64,000 nt of DNA, from assembly GCF_016127315.1 (NCBI RefSeq), contig NZ_CP065997.1:1302001-1366000 (forward strand), written 5' to 3'. Source of the DNA: Achromobacter deleyi (lineage in GTDB: Bacteria > Pseudomonadota > Gammaproteobacteria > Burkholderiales > Burkholderiaceae_B). The notes beneath the pieces were generated by a model. That model had not been told where the DNA came from and did no database searches. It was given only the letters and a program-made list of their open reading frames with translations. This document shows positions 46,843 to 55,243 of this stretch, piece after piece (position 1 is the first letter of the stretch; each line of letters starts with the position of its first letter). A program made the position numbers and the translations under genes.

Positions 46843-48000
46843 TCAACGCGCGGCCGCCACGTCCTTCGGCATCACTGTCGGGTCCTGCCCCTTGCCGGCG
46901 TTGCTCCAGGCATGGCGCGTATAGCTGATGACCGCGGCGATCTCGACATCATTGAGCTGGGGCCCGAACGCCGCCATGGCGGTGCCGGGCTTGCCCTTCA
47001 GCACGGTGTTGATCTGGGCGGCTTTCGGGCCCAGGACAACCTTGTCTCCGTCGAGCGCGGGGAAGCTGCCCGGGATGCCCTTGCCGTTGGCCTGGTGACA
47101 GGCCACGCAATTGGCGGCGAAGACCTTCTCGCCACGGGCAACCAGTTCGGCTTCCGTCCACTCTTTATTGGGATCGTCGGCGTTTGCCGCCATCTTCTTC
47201 TTTTGGTCTTCAACCCACTTATCGTAGTCCGGTTGCGACAGGACTTCCACGACGATGGGCATGAACGCGTGGTCCTTGCCGCACAGCTCGGCGCACTGGC
47301 CGCGGTAGATACCGGGCTTTTCGGCGCGGAACCACGCATCGCGCAGGAAGCCGGGGATGGCATCCTGCTTGACGCCGAAATCGGGAATCATCCACGAGTG
47401 GATGACGTCGGCGGCGGTCAACATCACGCGGATCTTCTTGTCCACGGGCACCACCATGTGGTTGTCCGTTTCCATCAGGTAGAACTGGCCCTTGGGCTCG
47501 CGGTTCTCGATCTGGGCGCGTGGCGTCGACAGGGTGGCCAGGAATTTGATCCCGGCGGCGGAGCCGTCGAGATATTCGTAGCCCCATTTCCACTGGTAGC
47601 CGGTGACCTTGACGGTCAGGTCGGCGCTGGAAGTGTCTTTCATGGCGACGACCGTCTTGGTGGCCGGCAGCGCCATGGCGATAACGATGATGAAGGGGAT
47701 GACCGTCCAGGCCACTTCCACGCCAAGGTGTTCGTGGAAGGTCGCGGCCTTGTGTCCGCGCGATTTCCGGTGCGCCCAGATGGAGTAGAACATCACTCCG
47801 AAGACGCCCACGAAAATCACAATACAGATCGTGAGCAGCAGCCAGTGCAACCACATGACATCACGCGTGATCTGCGTGACGCCTTCGTGCAGGTTCAGCT
47901 GATTGACCTTCGGGCCGCCGGGCATGTCTTGCACCTGAGCGACGGCCACGCTGCCAATCAGCAGCGCACAAGCGCCCAGTATCCCTCTCCACTTCTTCAT
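46843..48000 (-). CDS. ctaC: Cytochrome c oxidase subunit II with fused cytochrome c domain
   Basis: A 385-residue protein: signal peptide, two membrane helices, a cupredoxin domain with all CuA ligands (H201, C236, E238, C240, H244, M247), and a C-terminal cytochrome c domain with heme site C298-V-A-C301-H302 and a likely axial Met near 342. The fused heme domain makes this a caa3-type oxidase that carries its own electron entry point. The aromatic electron-entry segment GYQWKWGYEY is intact. It is the first gene of the oxidase operon. Confidence 0.96.
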   Translation of the reverse strand: MKKWRGILGACALLIGSVAVAQVQDMPGGPKVNQLNLHEGVTQITRDVMWLHWLLLTICIVIFVGVFGVMFYSIWAHRKSRGHKAATFHEHLGVEVAWTVIPFIIVIAMALPATKTVVAMKDTSSADLTVKVTGYQWKWGYEYLDGSAAGIKFLATLSTPRAQIENREPKGQFYLMETDNHMVVPVDKKIRVMLTAADVIHSWMIPDFGVKQDAIPGFLRDAWFRAEKPGIYRGQCAELCGKDHAFMPIVVEVLSQPDYDKWVEDQKKKMAANADDPNKEWTEAELVARGEKVFAANCVACHQANGKGIPGSFPALDGDKVVLGPKAAQINTVLKGKPGTAMAAFGPQLNDVEIAAVISYTRHAWSNAGKGQDPTVMPKDVAAAR

Positions 48001-48151
48001 GCTTACCTCGAAACACGGCGCGAGGGCCCTTGTCGCCTAGTGGCACGGATGTCACTGCAACAGGACTACGCGCAATTATTAGATGGCAGGGTTAAGCAGG
48101 GAGATAGAGCGGCCCCCGCGTTCCCACTCGAAATCACAAAGAAACTGGCGG

Positions 48152-48180
48152 ATTATAGCGGACGCGCAAATGGATGTAAG
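48152..48180 (-). promoter_or_regulatory. Promoter of the cytochrome oxidase operon
   Basis: On the minus strand CTTACA (48175-48180), a 17-bp spacer and a perfect TATAAT (48152-48157) form a good sigma-70 promoter, giving a leader of about 145 nt before ctaC. The rest of the 292-bp gap 48001-48292 also has to hold the promoter of the Nudix gene, for which no clear pair was found. Confidence 0.6.
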
Positions 48181-48292
48181 TTTGTGCTCTTGAATTCATA
48201 CCGCCTGCCCCCATCTGTGCGCGTTCGTTCACGACCCAGGGTAAACAGGGGTGGCATAAAATCGTGGACAGTCTTATTAACACTGCCTCACG

Positions 48293-49099
48293 ATGCCCAA
48301 ACAGCTGTCCGATCTGTATGCCGCCCTGAGCGTACGGGCCCAGGAGCCCGCCCCGGTTGGCGCGCACGCGCTCTATATAGCGGGGCGCCGCTGCGGCTGG
48401 GCCACGCATGCCGCCTGCGATGCCTTGCAAGGCGCCGCTCACATCGAGGCCGATGCCGATGCATTGCGCATCGGCGCGACGCTGTCGCCCGGTCCCGCCC
48501 TCGACGCGGTGCTCGAACAGGCCGCGCAACTGTTGCGCCAAGCCAACTGCCTGCGCGGTTGGCGCGATGAATTGCTCGATGTGCTGGATGGCGATATCGC
48601 GCTCGGCGTCATCGAACGCGCGGCGATGCGGCCGCTGGGCCTGTTGACCAAGGCCGTCCACCTGAACGCCTGGACGCCCGATGGCCGCATCTGGATCGCG
48701 CGGCGCGCGCTCAGCAAATCCACCGACCCCGGCATGTGGGACACCCTGGTGGGCGGCCTGGCCGGCCGCGGCGAAGACCTGGACGTTGCGCTGGTGCGCG
48801 AATGCGGCGAGGAAGCTGGCCTGGACGCGCCGGACCTGGCGCAGCGCTCGCCGCTGCGCACCATCCTGCGCATCCACCGCCGCCTGCCCGAGGGCTACCA
48901 GGTCGAGGACGTGCTGACCAGCACCTGCGTGCTGGCGGCCAACGCGCGGCCCGCCAACCGCGATGGCGAAGTGATGGAAATCGCGGCCGCCGACGTCGAC
49001 ACCGTGGTACGGCGCGTGGCCGACGGTGAATTCACGCTGGAAGCGGCGCTGGTGATCCTCGAAGACATCATGCAGCGCCGCGCGGCCGGCGAAATCTGA
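48293..49099 (+). CDS. Nudix hydrolase with N-terminal DUF4743 domain
   Basis: A 268-residue protein. The N-terminal part (about 1-110) resembles DUF4743, seen in thiamine-pyrophosphokinase-associated Nudix proteins. The C-terminal Nudix box is complete: G-x5-E-x7-REUxEExGU as GLAGRGE...RECGEEAGL. Such DUF4743 Nudix proteins in yeast (YJR142W type) are thought to act on damaged thiamine pyrophosphates (recalled); here the substrate is inferred only. It is divergent from the oxidase operon. Confidence 0.85.
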   Translation: MPKQLSDLYAALSVRAQEPAPVGAHALYIAGRRCGWATHAACDALQGAAHIEADADALRIGATLSPGPALDAVLEQAAQLLRQANCLRGWRDELLDVLDGDIALGVIERAAMRPLGLLTKAVHLNAWTPDGRIWIARRALSKSTDPGMWDTLVGGLAGRGEDLDVALVRECGEEAGLDAPDLAQRSPLRTILRIHRRLPEGYQVEDVLTSTCVLAANARPANRDGEVMEIAAADVDTVVRRVADGEFTLEAALVILEDIMQRRAAGEI

Positions 49100-49196
49100 G
49101 CCGGCGCGGCGCGCGGGCTGACTGGACGCCCAAAGGGCGCGAATCAGCGGGCGCGCGACTCGACCGCGCCGGACTGCCGGCGCGGACCTCCCCGCA

Positions 49197-52010
49197 TCAG
49201 GCGCTGGCGCCTCCCGGCGCCGGGTCCGTCTCGCCCGTTTCGGCCTTGCGCTCCTCGGCCTTGTGCGCGTCGGCGTGACGCGTCTCCACCTGTTGCCACG
49301 GCGCGGCGCGCGTCTCGACCTGCTGCGGGCGCGGTTGCGGCTCGGGCTCGCGCGCATCGGCCGGCAGCGCCACCGACGCGCCCGGATCGGCGGCCCGCAG
49401 CGCCTGCACCGCCCGCGTATCGAGCCCGTTCTGCGCCCCCGCGGCCTCGGCCGCTTCCGCCGCCTGTGACGGCGTGAGCGCCGAGGCCGGCGCGGGAGCG
49501 GGCGCCGGCGCCGCGTTGGCCTGCGAGAACTGCTTCCAGACCTCGATGGCGCGCAGGCGCTGCTTGGCCACCACCTGGATGCGCTCGCGCAGGTGCTCGT
49601 CGCGCGCCAGCAGGGCATGGAAATCGCGCGACGACAGCATCAACAGCTTGCTGTAGCCCAGCGAGGTCACCTCGGGCGCGATCTGCTGCTCGCCCAGCAG
49701 GCCGAGTTCGCCGAAGAACTCGCCGCTGCCCAGTTCGATCATGGTGTTGTCCGGCAGGTGCACCGCCACCGCGCCCGACGCCACGAAACACATCTCTTCG
49801 CCGTGGCGGCCCTTGGTCAGTACGCGCTGGTCGGGCAGCGACAGGCGCGGCTTGAGCAGCTTGCTGATGGCGCGCAGCGAATCGGCCGACAAGCCTTCGA
49901 ACAGCGGCACGCGGTTGATCAGGTCGGCCGCGCTCATCTCGATGTCGAGCGGCGGGTGCGTGTCGATATGCGCCCAGCGGCTCTTCAACTGCGCCATCAG
50001 GTCGGCGTAGACCTCGCCGCTGATCAGGAACTGTTCCAGCATGTCGCGGTAGCGGATCCGCTCCAGCTCGCGCGCCACCCGGCCCAGGTAGCTTTCCTGC
50101 AGCCACTGCGCGTACGACGGGTATTGCAGGTTCAACGCCTGCATGGCGTTCTCGATCAGGTCCAGGCGGCGCTGGTGCAGCGACACGATACGCTGCGTGG
50201 CGGTTTCACCCAGCAGCGGCGTGATCTGCTCGCGCGCGAACACGATCAGGCGCTGCGCCACCGACCGCTTGCTCATCAGGTTGGCGAAACGATGGCCCAG
50301 CTCGCGCGCCAGCCACCCCTGGAAACCGAACAGGTAATGCAGCCGCAAGGCCAGCCGGAAGCCCGAGGAATAGCGCACGTCGGCGATGATGGCGCGCTCG
50401 AAGCCCGGCACCCCGCCCATGCGGATCGCGTCCTCCAGCCGTTCGGCCCGCGCCAGCAGCGTTTCCGCCATGCGCCAGTCGACGATCTGCGCCTTGAGGA
50501 TGTCGAAGAACATTTCCTCCTCGCGCTGCGCCACGATCGCCAGGCCCACCGCCACCCGCTGCTCGTCGCTCATCTGGCTGACCTGGCCGTCATGCACGCT
50601 GGTCAGGCTGGCGTCGAACACGGCGCGGATGCGGTCGCGCACCTCGCTGCCGATGTGTTCGGTCTTGGCGACTTCCTCGGTCTTGCCCTGCAGGTCCTCC
50701 AGCGCCACCGCCAGCGCCTGGTTGCGGATGGTGCGCTCGACCGGCGACAGCTGGTTCAGCCCCAGCATGCGGATCAGCGGCCGCAGGCTGATGCCATTGA
50801 CGAACAGCGTCAGCAGCACGAAGCCGGTGGTGGCCACCGCGATGAACTGGCGCGCCTCTTCGGCCACGCCGGTCTGCTCGGTCACGGCCAGCGCCAGGGC
50901 CAGCGACACCGCGCCGCGCAGGCCGCCCCACAGCATCACCACCTTGTATGGGTTGCTGACCTTGGTGCCCAGCTTGGTCAGCCCCAGCAGCGGCAGCAGG
51001 CCGAACACCACGATGGCCCGCGCCACCAGCGTCACCACGAACACCACCGCCACCAGCACCAGTTCCTGCCAGTCGGCCGCCGCCATCAGCTTGGGGATCA
51101 GCATGGCCGCGAACAGGAAGATGAGGGAATTGGCCCAGAAGCCGAATTGTTCCCAGGCGCTCGACAGGTATTCGAAGGTGGTCGGCGACATGCGGGTGCG
51201 GCCGGTCGACCCCACCACCAGGCCGGCGATCACCGTGGCGACCACGCCCGACACGTTCAGGTAGTGCTCGGAGATGAAGAAGGACAGGTAGGCCAGCGTC
51301 AGCGTCAGCGTGATCTCGGCCGTGGGGAAGCCGCGCAGCCAGGCGAACAGGAAACAGGCCAGCCGCCCCATGGCGAAGCCGGCGATGCCGCCGCCGATGA
51401 AGTGCACGATGAAGTCATTGAAGATGCCGCTGACGGTCAGCTCGCCATGGCCGCCCAGCACGGCCAGCAGCACCGAATACAAGGCGATCGACGCGGCGTC
51501 GTTGAACAGGCTTTCGCCCTCGACCAGCGTGGTCAGGCGCTTGGGCGCGCCCACTTCGCGGAAGATGCCCACCACCGCCACCGGATCGGTGGTCGCCACG
51601 ATGGCCCCCAGCAGCAGGCAGACCACCAGGCCATAAGGCGAGATCGCGTCCAGCGTCACGCCCACCACCACGGTGCACACCACCACCGCCACGATCGCCA
51701 TCATCAGGATCGGGCCGATGTCGTCCATCAGGCGCCGCACGTTCATGGACAGCGCGGTCTCGAACAGCAGCACCGGCAGGAACACCATCAGGAAGGTCTC
51801 GGAGGAAATCTCGAACCGTTCCAGCGAGTCGAGGAAGTCGCCGATCCAGCTCGGCGCCCAGCCATGGACGTGCACGATGATACCCAGCAAGCAGCCGACG
51901 ATAGCCAGCAGCACCGAGTAGGGCAGCTTGAGGCGGCCAGCCAGCGGCGGCATGAAGCACACCAGGGTCAACAGCCCGGCCAGACCGAATACGAGAAAAC
52001 CTACATCCAT
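49197..52010 (-). CDS. Na+/H+ antiporter (CPA1) with C-terminal cyclic-nucleotide-binding-like domain
   Basis: A 937-residue protein. An N-terminal CPA1-type exchanger of about 12 helices (ATTDPVAVVGIFREVG with the Asp of the ion site, VEGESLFNDAASIALYSV) is followed by a long cytoplasmic region (about 430-700) and a cNMP-like beta-barrel (about 715-825, GEFFGELGLLGEQQ). The Arg that binds the cyclic phosphate in CAP-type domains is not at its usual place (IAPEV instead of RSAxV), so ligand binding is doubtful. A 110-residue Ala/Pro/Glu-rich tail with two QQVETR repeats ends the protein. It is divergent from cpdA. Confidence 0.87.
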   Translation of the reverse strand: MDVGFLVFGLAGLLTLVCFMPPLAGRLKLPYSVLLAIVGCLLGIIVHVHGWAPSWIGDFLDSLERFEISSETFLMVFLPVLLFETALSMNVRRLMDDIGPILMMAIVAVVVCTVVVGVTLDAISPYGLVVCLLLGAIVATTDPVAVVGIFREVGAPKRLTTLVEGESLFNDAASIALYSVLLAVLGGHGELTVSGIFNDFIVHFIGGGIAGFAMGRLACFLFAWLRGFPTAEITLTLTLAYLSFFISEHYLNVSGVVATVIAGLVVGSTGRTRMSPTTFEYLSSAWEQFGFWANSLIFLFAAMLIPKLMAAADWQELVLVAVVFVVTLVARAIVVFGLLPLLGLTKLGTKVSNPYKVVMLWGGLRGAVSLALALAVTEQTGVAEEARQFIAVATTGFVLLTLFVNGISLRPLIRMLGLNQLSPVERTIRNQALAVALEDLQGKTEEVAKTEHIGSEVRDRIRAVFDASLTSVHDGQVSQMSDEQRVAVGLAIVAQREEEMFFDILKAQIVDWRMAETLLARAERLEDAIRMGGVPGFERAIIADVRYSSGFRLALRLHYLFGFQGWLARELGHRFANLMSKRSVAQRLIVFAREQITPLLGETATQRIVSLHQRRLDLIENAMQALNLQYPSYAQWLQESYLGRVARELERIRYRDMLEQFLISGEVYADLMAQLKSRWAHIDTHPPLDIEMSAADLINRVPLFEGLSADSLRAISKLLKPRLSLPDQRVLTKGRHGEEMCFVASGAVAVHLPDNTMIELGSGEFFGELGLLGEQQIAPEVTSLGYSKLLMLSSRDFHALLARDEHLRERIQVVAKQRLRAIEVWKQFSQANAAPAPAPAPASALTPSQAAEAAEAAGAQNGLDTRAVQALRAADPGASVALPADAREPEPQPRPQQVETRAAPWQQVETRHADAHKAEERKAETGETDPAPGGASA

Positions 52011-52198
52011 GGATAACGCCGCGTCCCGATCATGAAGCTTGTGAAAAGTTCCACAAGAATAGCGGGTTTTCCTGTCGATTCCGGCGAACAGATATTTCCG
52101 GCGCACGTTTCGTTACCCCGATCGAGCCAGGCGATACGCGCCGGGACACGAATTTTCGGTAAGGTAGGGGCCGTGCAGAAACTTCGCAGGAGCCGCAC

Positions 52199-53038
52199 TT
52201 GGCACGCGTCCATACCCTGGCCCGGCGCACCGACGCCCCGGCCATGCTCGTCCAGCTGACCGATTGCCACCTGTTCGGCGAGCCCGACACCGTGATGCTC
52301 GGCGTCAACACCGACGCCAGCCTGCGCGCCGTGCTGCGCCAGATCGAGGCCGACGGCAAGCATCCTGACCTGCTGCTGGCCACCGGCGACCTGTCCCAGG
52401 ATGGCGAACCCGCCGCCTACCAACGCCTGGCCGCCATCCTGGGCGCCGCGCCGGCGCTGGAAGGCGCCCGGATCCGTTGCCTGCCGGGCAACCACGACCT
52501 GCCCGTGGCGATGCGCCATGAACTGCCCGAGTGGTCGGTGCCGGTGACGGACGTGGGCGCCTGGCGCGTGGTCTCGCTGGACACCACCGTGCCCGGCTCG
52601 AACGCCGGCCACCTGCCCGACAGCCAGCTCGACCTGCTGGAAGCCGCGCTGGCCGAGGCGCCCGGACGGCACACGCTGCTGGCCATGCACCACAACCCGA
52701 TGCAGATCGACAGCCACTGGCATGACTCGATGATGATCGACAACCCGCAGGCGCTGTTCAAGCTGCTGGCGCGCTGGCCGCAGGTGCGGGTGCTGCTGTG
52801 GGGCCACGTGCACCACGAATTCGACCGCCGCCGCCACAACCTGCGCATGCTGGCCACGCCGTCCACCTGCTTCCAGTTCAGCATTCGCGACGGCAAGCAC
52901 GTGGTCGACAACCTCGCCCCCGGCTATCGCTGGATCAAGCTCTACCAGGATGGCTCGATGGCCACCGGCGTGCGACGCGTGCAGGACGCGCTGTGGCATG
53001 CGGCGCAGCCCGGCCCGGCCAGCGCGCAGGCGGCCTGA
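52199..53038 (+). CDS. cpdA: 3',5'-cyclic-AMP phosphodiesterase
   Basis: A 279-residue class III cyclic-nucleotide phosphodiesterase with the metallophosphatase set in order: LTDCHL, ATGDLSQDG, LPGNHDLP, LLAMHHNP and LLWGHVHHEFD. It should lower cytoplasmic cAMP. The likely start is the TTG at 52199, which has AGGAG at the right distance; the first ATG in frame is 15 codons later, already inside the first beta strand. It is divergent from the antiporter carrying a cNMP-like domain. Confidence 0.88.
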   Translation: MARVHTLARRTDAPAMLVQLTDCHLFGEPDTVMLGVNTDASLRAVLRQIEADGKHPDLLLATGDLSQDGEPAAYQRLAAILGAAPALEGARIRCLPGNHDLPVAMRHELPEWSVPVTDVGAWRVVSLDTTVPGSNAGHLPDSQLDLLEAALAEAPGRHTLLAMHHNPMQIDSHWHDSMMIDNPQALFKLLARWPQVRVLLWGHVHHEFDRRRHNLRMLATPSTCFQFSIRDGKHVVDNLAPGYRWIKLYQDGSMATGVRRVQDALWHAAQPGPASAQAA

Positions 53039-53066
53039 GCGGGGCCGCGCGTTTCGCGCGCGCAAT

Positions 53067-53098
53067 AAAAAACGGGGCACCATATGCGTGGTGCCCCG
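53067..53098 (-). terminator. Rho-independent terminator of a minus-strand transcript
   Basis: On the minus strand a 10-bp stem (CGGGGCACCA with TGGTGCCCCG, 6-nt loop) is followed by six T. rpoH has its own terminator 220 bp upstream of this one, so a separate short transcript should end here. The reverse strand has no T-run, so it does not serve cpdA well. Confidence 0.75.
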
Positions 53099-53165
53099 CA
53101 AGCATCCGTCTCATAGGGGAGGGGAAAGAGGAGAAGCCGAGACGGATGACAAGACTGCCAACCAA
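53067..53165 (-). ncRNA. Putative small RNA with C/U-rich (anti-Shine-Dalgarno) loop
   Basis: On the minus strand a 10-bp perfect stem (CATCCGTCTC with GAGACGGATG, plus-strand 53103-53112 and 53139-53148) closes a 26-nt loop made almost only of C and U, containing TCTCCTC and CCCCTCCCC. Five bases later begins the terminator at 53067-53098. A stem with a pyrimidine-rich loop plus terminator is the layout of anti-SD-type bacterial sRNAs such as the CcsR type in alphaproteobacteria. The 5' end is not fixed; the start given here is the shortest likely form. The gap 53039-53366 has no gene that I can support. Confidence 0.5.
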
Positions 53166-53315
53166 AGTTTGCGGTCTACGTGAAGTTAGGCGGTGCCCAC
53201 TTCATTAAGTTTCTGGAATCGAGCGTTATTTCGCGGCGAATTTGTATCAATTTATTGGTGCGTCGTGACAACGGCCGCCGCCACCCCTTCCCCGGGGCGC
53301 GCCCAGCCGGCGAAG

Positions 53316-53346
53316 CAAAAGAAAAGGGCCGCGAATCGCGGCCCTT
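53316..53346 (-). terminator. Rho-independent terminator of rpoH
   Basis: On the minus strand the stem AAGGGCCGC/GCGGCCCTT (5-nt loop) is followed by TTTTCTTTT. It lies 20 bp after the rpoH stop. Confidence 0.88.
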
Positions 53347-53366
53347 GGCATGGATGCGGCGGGGAA

Positions 53367-54251
53367 TCAGGTGGCCAGGTTGCCGCGCATCTTCTTCAAC
53401 GCGGCGGCCTCGATCTGGCGGATGCGTTCGGCCGACACGCCGAATTCCTGCGCCAGTTCGTGCAGCGTGGCGCCACCGTCGTCCTGCAGCCAACGGGCTT
53501 CGACGATGCGGCGCGAACGCGGGTCGAGCGCTTCCAGCGCGCTCGACAGGCCCGAGCTCTGCAGCTGGTCGCGCGCGGCGCGTTCCAGCACGCGGGTCGG
53601 CTCCTGGCGGCCTTCGTCGGACAGGTACGCGATGGGCGCGTAGCTGTCGTCATCGTCGTCCTGGTTCTCGAGCGACATGTCGCGGCCGGACAGGCGCACT
53701 TCCATTTCGCTGACGTCTTCGCGGCGCACGTTGAGTTCGCGCGCGATGTGGTCGACCTGTTCCGGGTCCAGCGTCTGGCCGTCCGGACGCATGCTGCGCA
53801 GGTTGAAGAACAGCTTGCGCTGGGCCTTGGTGGTCGCCACCTTGACCAGGCGCCAATTACGGATGATGTATTCGTGGATTTCGGCCTTGATCCAGTGCAC
53901 GGCGAACGACACCAGGCGCACGCCGCGCTCGGGGTCGAAACGCTTGACGGCCTTCATCAGGCCGACGTTGCCTTCCTGGATCAGGTCGGCGTGGGGCAAG
54001 CCATAGCCCAGGTACTGGCGCGCCACGGACACCACCAGGCGCAGGTGCGACAGCACCAGTTCGCGCGCGGCGCCCAGGTCTTCGCTGTCGCGCAGGCGGC
54101 GGCCGAGTTCGGTTTCGCGTTCGGCCGACAGGACCGGCAGGCGGTTCACGGCCGAGATGTAGGCATCGATCGTGCCGAGCGCGCCCGGATTGGCGATGGC
54201 CAACGCCAGGGCGTTGCCGGAAGTGGCCAACGAGGTACTGGGTTGTTTCAT
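53367..54251 (-). CDS. rpoH: RNA polymerase heat-shock sigma factor (sigma-32)
   Basis: A 294-residue group 3 sigma factor. Region 2 has VVSVARQYLGYGLPHADLIQ and NVGLMKAVKRFDPERG; the RpoH-specific box QRKLFFNLR is at residues 144-152; region 4.2 ends with ATLHELAQEFGVSAERIRQI. The ATG at 54251 lies after a GGAG site (about 9 bases); an in-frame ATG at 54287 lacks one. It directs transcription of chaperone and protease genes. Its promoter carries a perfect CIRCE operator at 54298-54324, so HrcA should repress it. Confidence 0.95.
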   Translation of the reverse strand: MKQPSTSLATSGNALALAIANPGALGTIDAYISAVNRLPVLSAERETELGRRLRDSEDLGAARELVLSHLRLVVSVARQYLGYGLPHADLIQEGNVGLMKAVKRFDPERGVRLVSFAVHWIKAEIHEYIIRNWRLVKVATTKAQRKLFFNLRSMRPDGQTLDPEQVDHIARELNVRREDVSEMEVRLSGRDMSLENQDDDDDSYAPIAYLSDEGRQEPTRVLERAARDQLQSSGLSSALEALDPRSRRIVEARWLQDDGGATLHELAQEFGVSAERIRQIEAAALKKMRGNLAT

Positions 54252-54297
54252 TGCAGCGGTCTCCGGAAAGCGAAGGGGTAAAGACATGGATTCGATG

Positions 54298-54324
54298 TTA
54301 GCACTCTAGTAAAGGGAGTGCTAA
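54298..54324. promoter_or_regulatory. CIRCE operator (HrcA binding site) in front of rpoH
   Basis: TTAGCACTC at 54298-54306, nine bases, GAGTGCTAA at 54316-54324: a perfect match to the CIRCE consensus TTAGCACTC-N9-GAGTGCTAA. It lies 47 bp before the rpoH ATG. No other copy is visible in the window. Confidence 0.95.
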
Positions 54325-54353
54325 TTCGACTATTGCGGCGCGTCAAAGTTTCC
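54318..54353 (-). promoter_or_regulatory. Promoter elements of rpoH (sigma-E-like and sigma-70-like)
   Basis: On the minus strand, GGAAACTT (54346-54353), 16 bases and TCGAA (54325-54329) resemble a sigma-E promoter (GGAACTT...TCnAA, with one extra A in the first element). Overlapping it, TTGACG (54341-54346), 17 bases and TAGCAC (54318-54323) form a weak sigma-70 pair. In either case the start point falls within or next to the CIRCE element. Confidence 0.45.
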
Positions 54354-54457
54354 ATTCAATGACACGTCCCCATTTTAAATCCGCATCGGGCGCGTGGCCG
54401 CCAGCGCCCTGGCGGGCCGGGTCCGCTTCGCCCGCAATCGCGGGCCGGATGTCCCGG

Positions 54458-55147
54458 CTACCAGCCCAGGCGTTTCAGCCCGGCCGCGGTGGCGTCGCCA
54501 TCCGGACGGGCGAACAGCGCGCCGCGCGGATCCATATAGACCTGGTACTTCGCGCCGTCGAACAGCGGCATGTAGGCCGCGCTGCCGAATTGGACATCGA
54601 CGAAGGGGAACCAGTTCGGGAAGCTCTGCTTGAGCGAACCCAGGTCCGGCGCCGGCCAGTCGTCCAGCGCATGCACCGAACGCGTCGCCGAGGCCTCGCG
54701 CGCGGCGTCGCTGTAGCGGCCGGACAGGCGTTCCAGGCGGTACAGCGGCGACACGCCGGCCATCAGGGCCGGCAGGCGCCAGCGCACCACGCGGGCGTCG
54801 ATCTGCCACTGGTCGCCATACAGCACGTATTGCTTGGTGCCCACGCCCGGCGCGCTGGCGCTGACCTGGAACTGGCCTTCCGCCTGCTGGCGGATCTCGA
54901 TCCGGGCGACGGGTTCGTCGGTGGTCAGCTTGAAGAACTGCACCAGCGACAGCGCCAGCAGCCCCGACACGCCGCCCAGCAACAGCAGCAACAGGCCGAA
55001 CACGCGCCGCACGGGCCGGAACTGGAAGGTGCGCCGGCCGCGCTCGTCGCGCGGGCCGCCCTTGCCCAGCAGCATCGCCAGGCCCGGCAGGAAGACGACC
55101 ACCGCGGCCAGCAGGATCCAGACGAAGGGAGCGATTCCGTTGATCAA
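54458..55147 (-). CDS. Conserved membrane protein of unknown function
   Basis: A 229-residue protein with two N-terminal membrane helices (IAPFVWILLAAVVVFLPGLA and VFGLLLLLLGGVSGLLALSL) and a periplasmic or cytoplasmic C-terminal domain rich in aromatic residues (WQIDARVVRWRLPALM, then SFPNWFPFVDVQFGSAAYMP). Similar proteins are sometimes labelled multidrug efflux pump, but nothing here supports transport. It lies between rpoH and the S-formylglutathione hydrolase gene on the same strand. Confidence 0.7.
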   Translation of the reverse strand: MINGIAPFVWILLAAVVVFLPGLAMLLGKGGPRDERGRRTFQFRPVRRVFGLLLLLLGGVSGLLALSLVQFFKLTTDEPVARIEIRQQAEGQFQVSASAPGVGTKQYVLYGDQWQIDARVVRWRLPALMAGVSPLYRLERLSGRYSDAAREASATRSVHALDDWPAPDLGSLKQSFPNWFPFVDVQFGSAAYMPLFDGAKYQVYMDPRGALFARPDGDATAAGLKRLGW

Positions 55148-55243
55148 ATCAGGCGGTCCTATACAAAGAACGCCACGGCCGGGGACCGGGCGGGGGACGC
55201 CGCGGGCCTGCCACGGCAGGCCGCCCAGTATAGAAGCGGGGCG

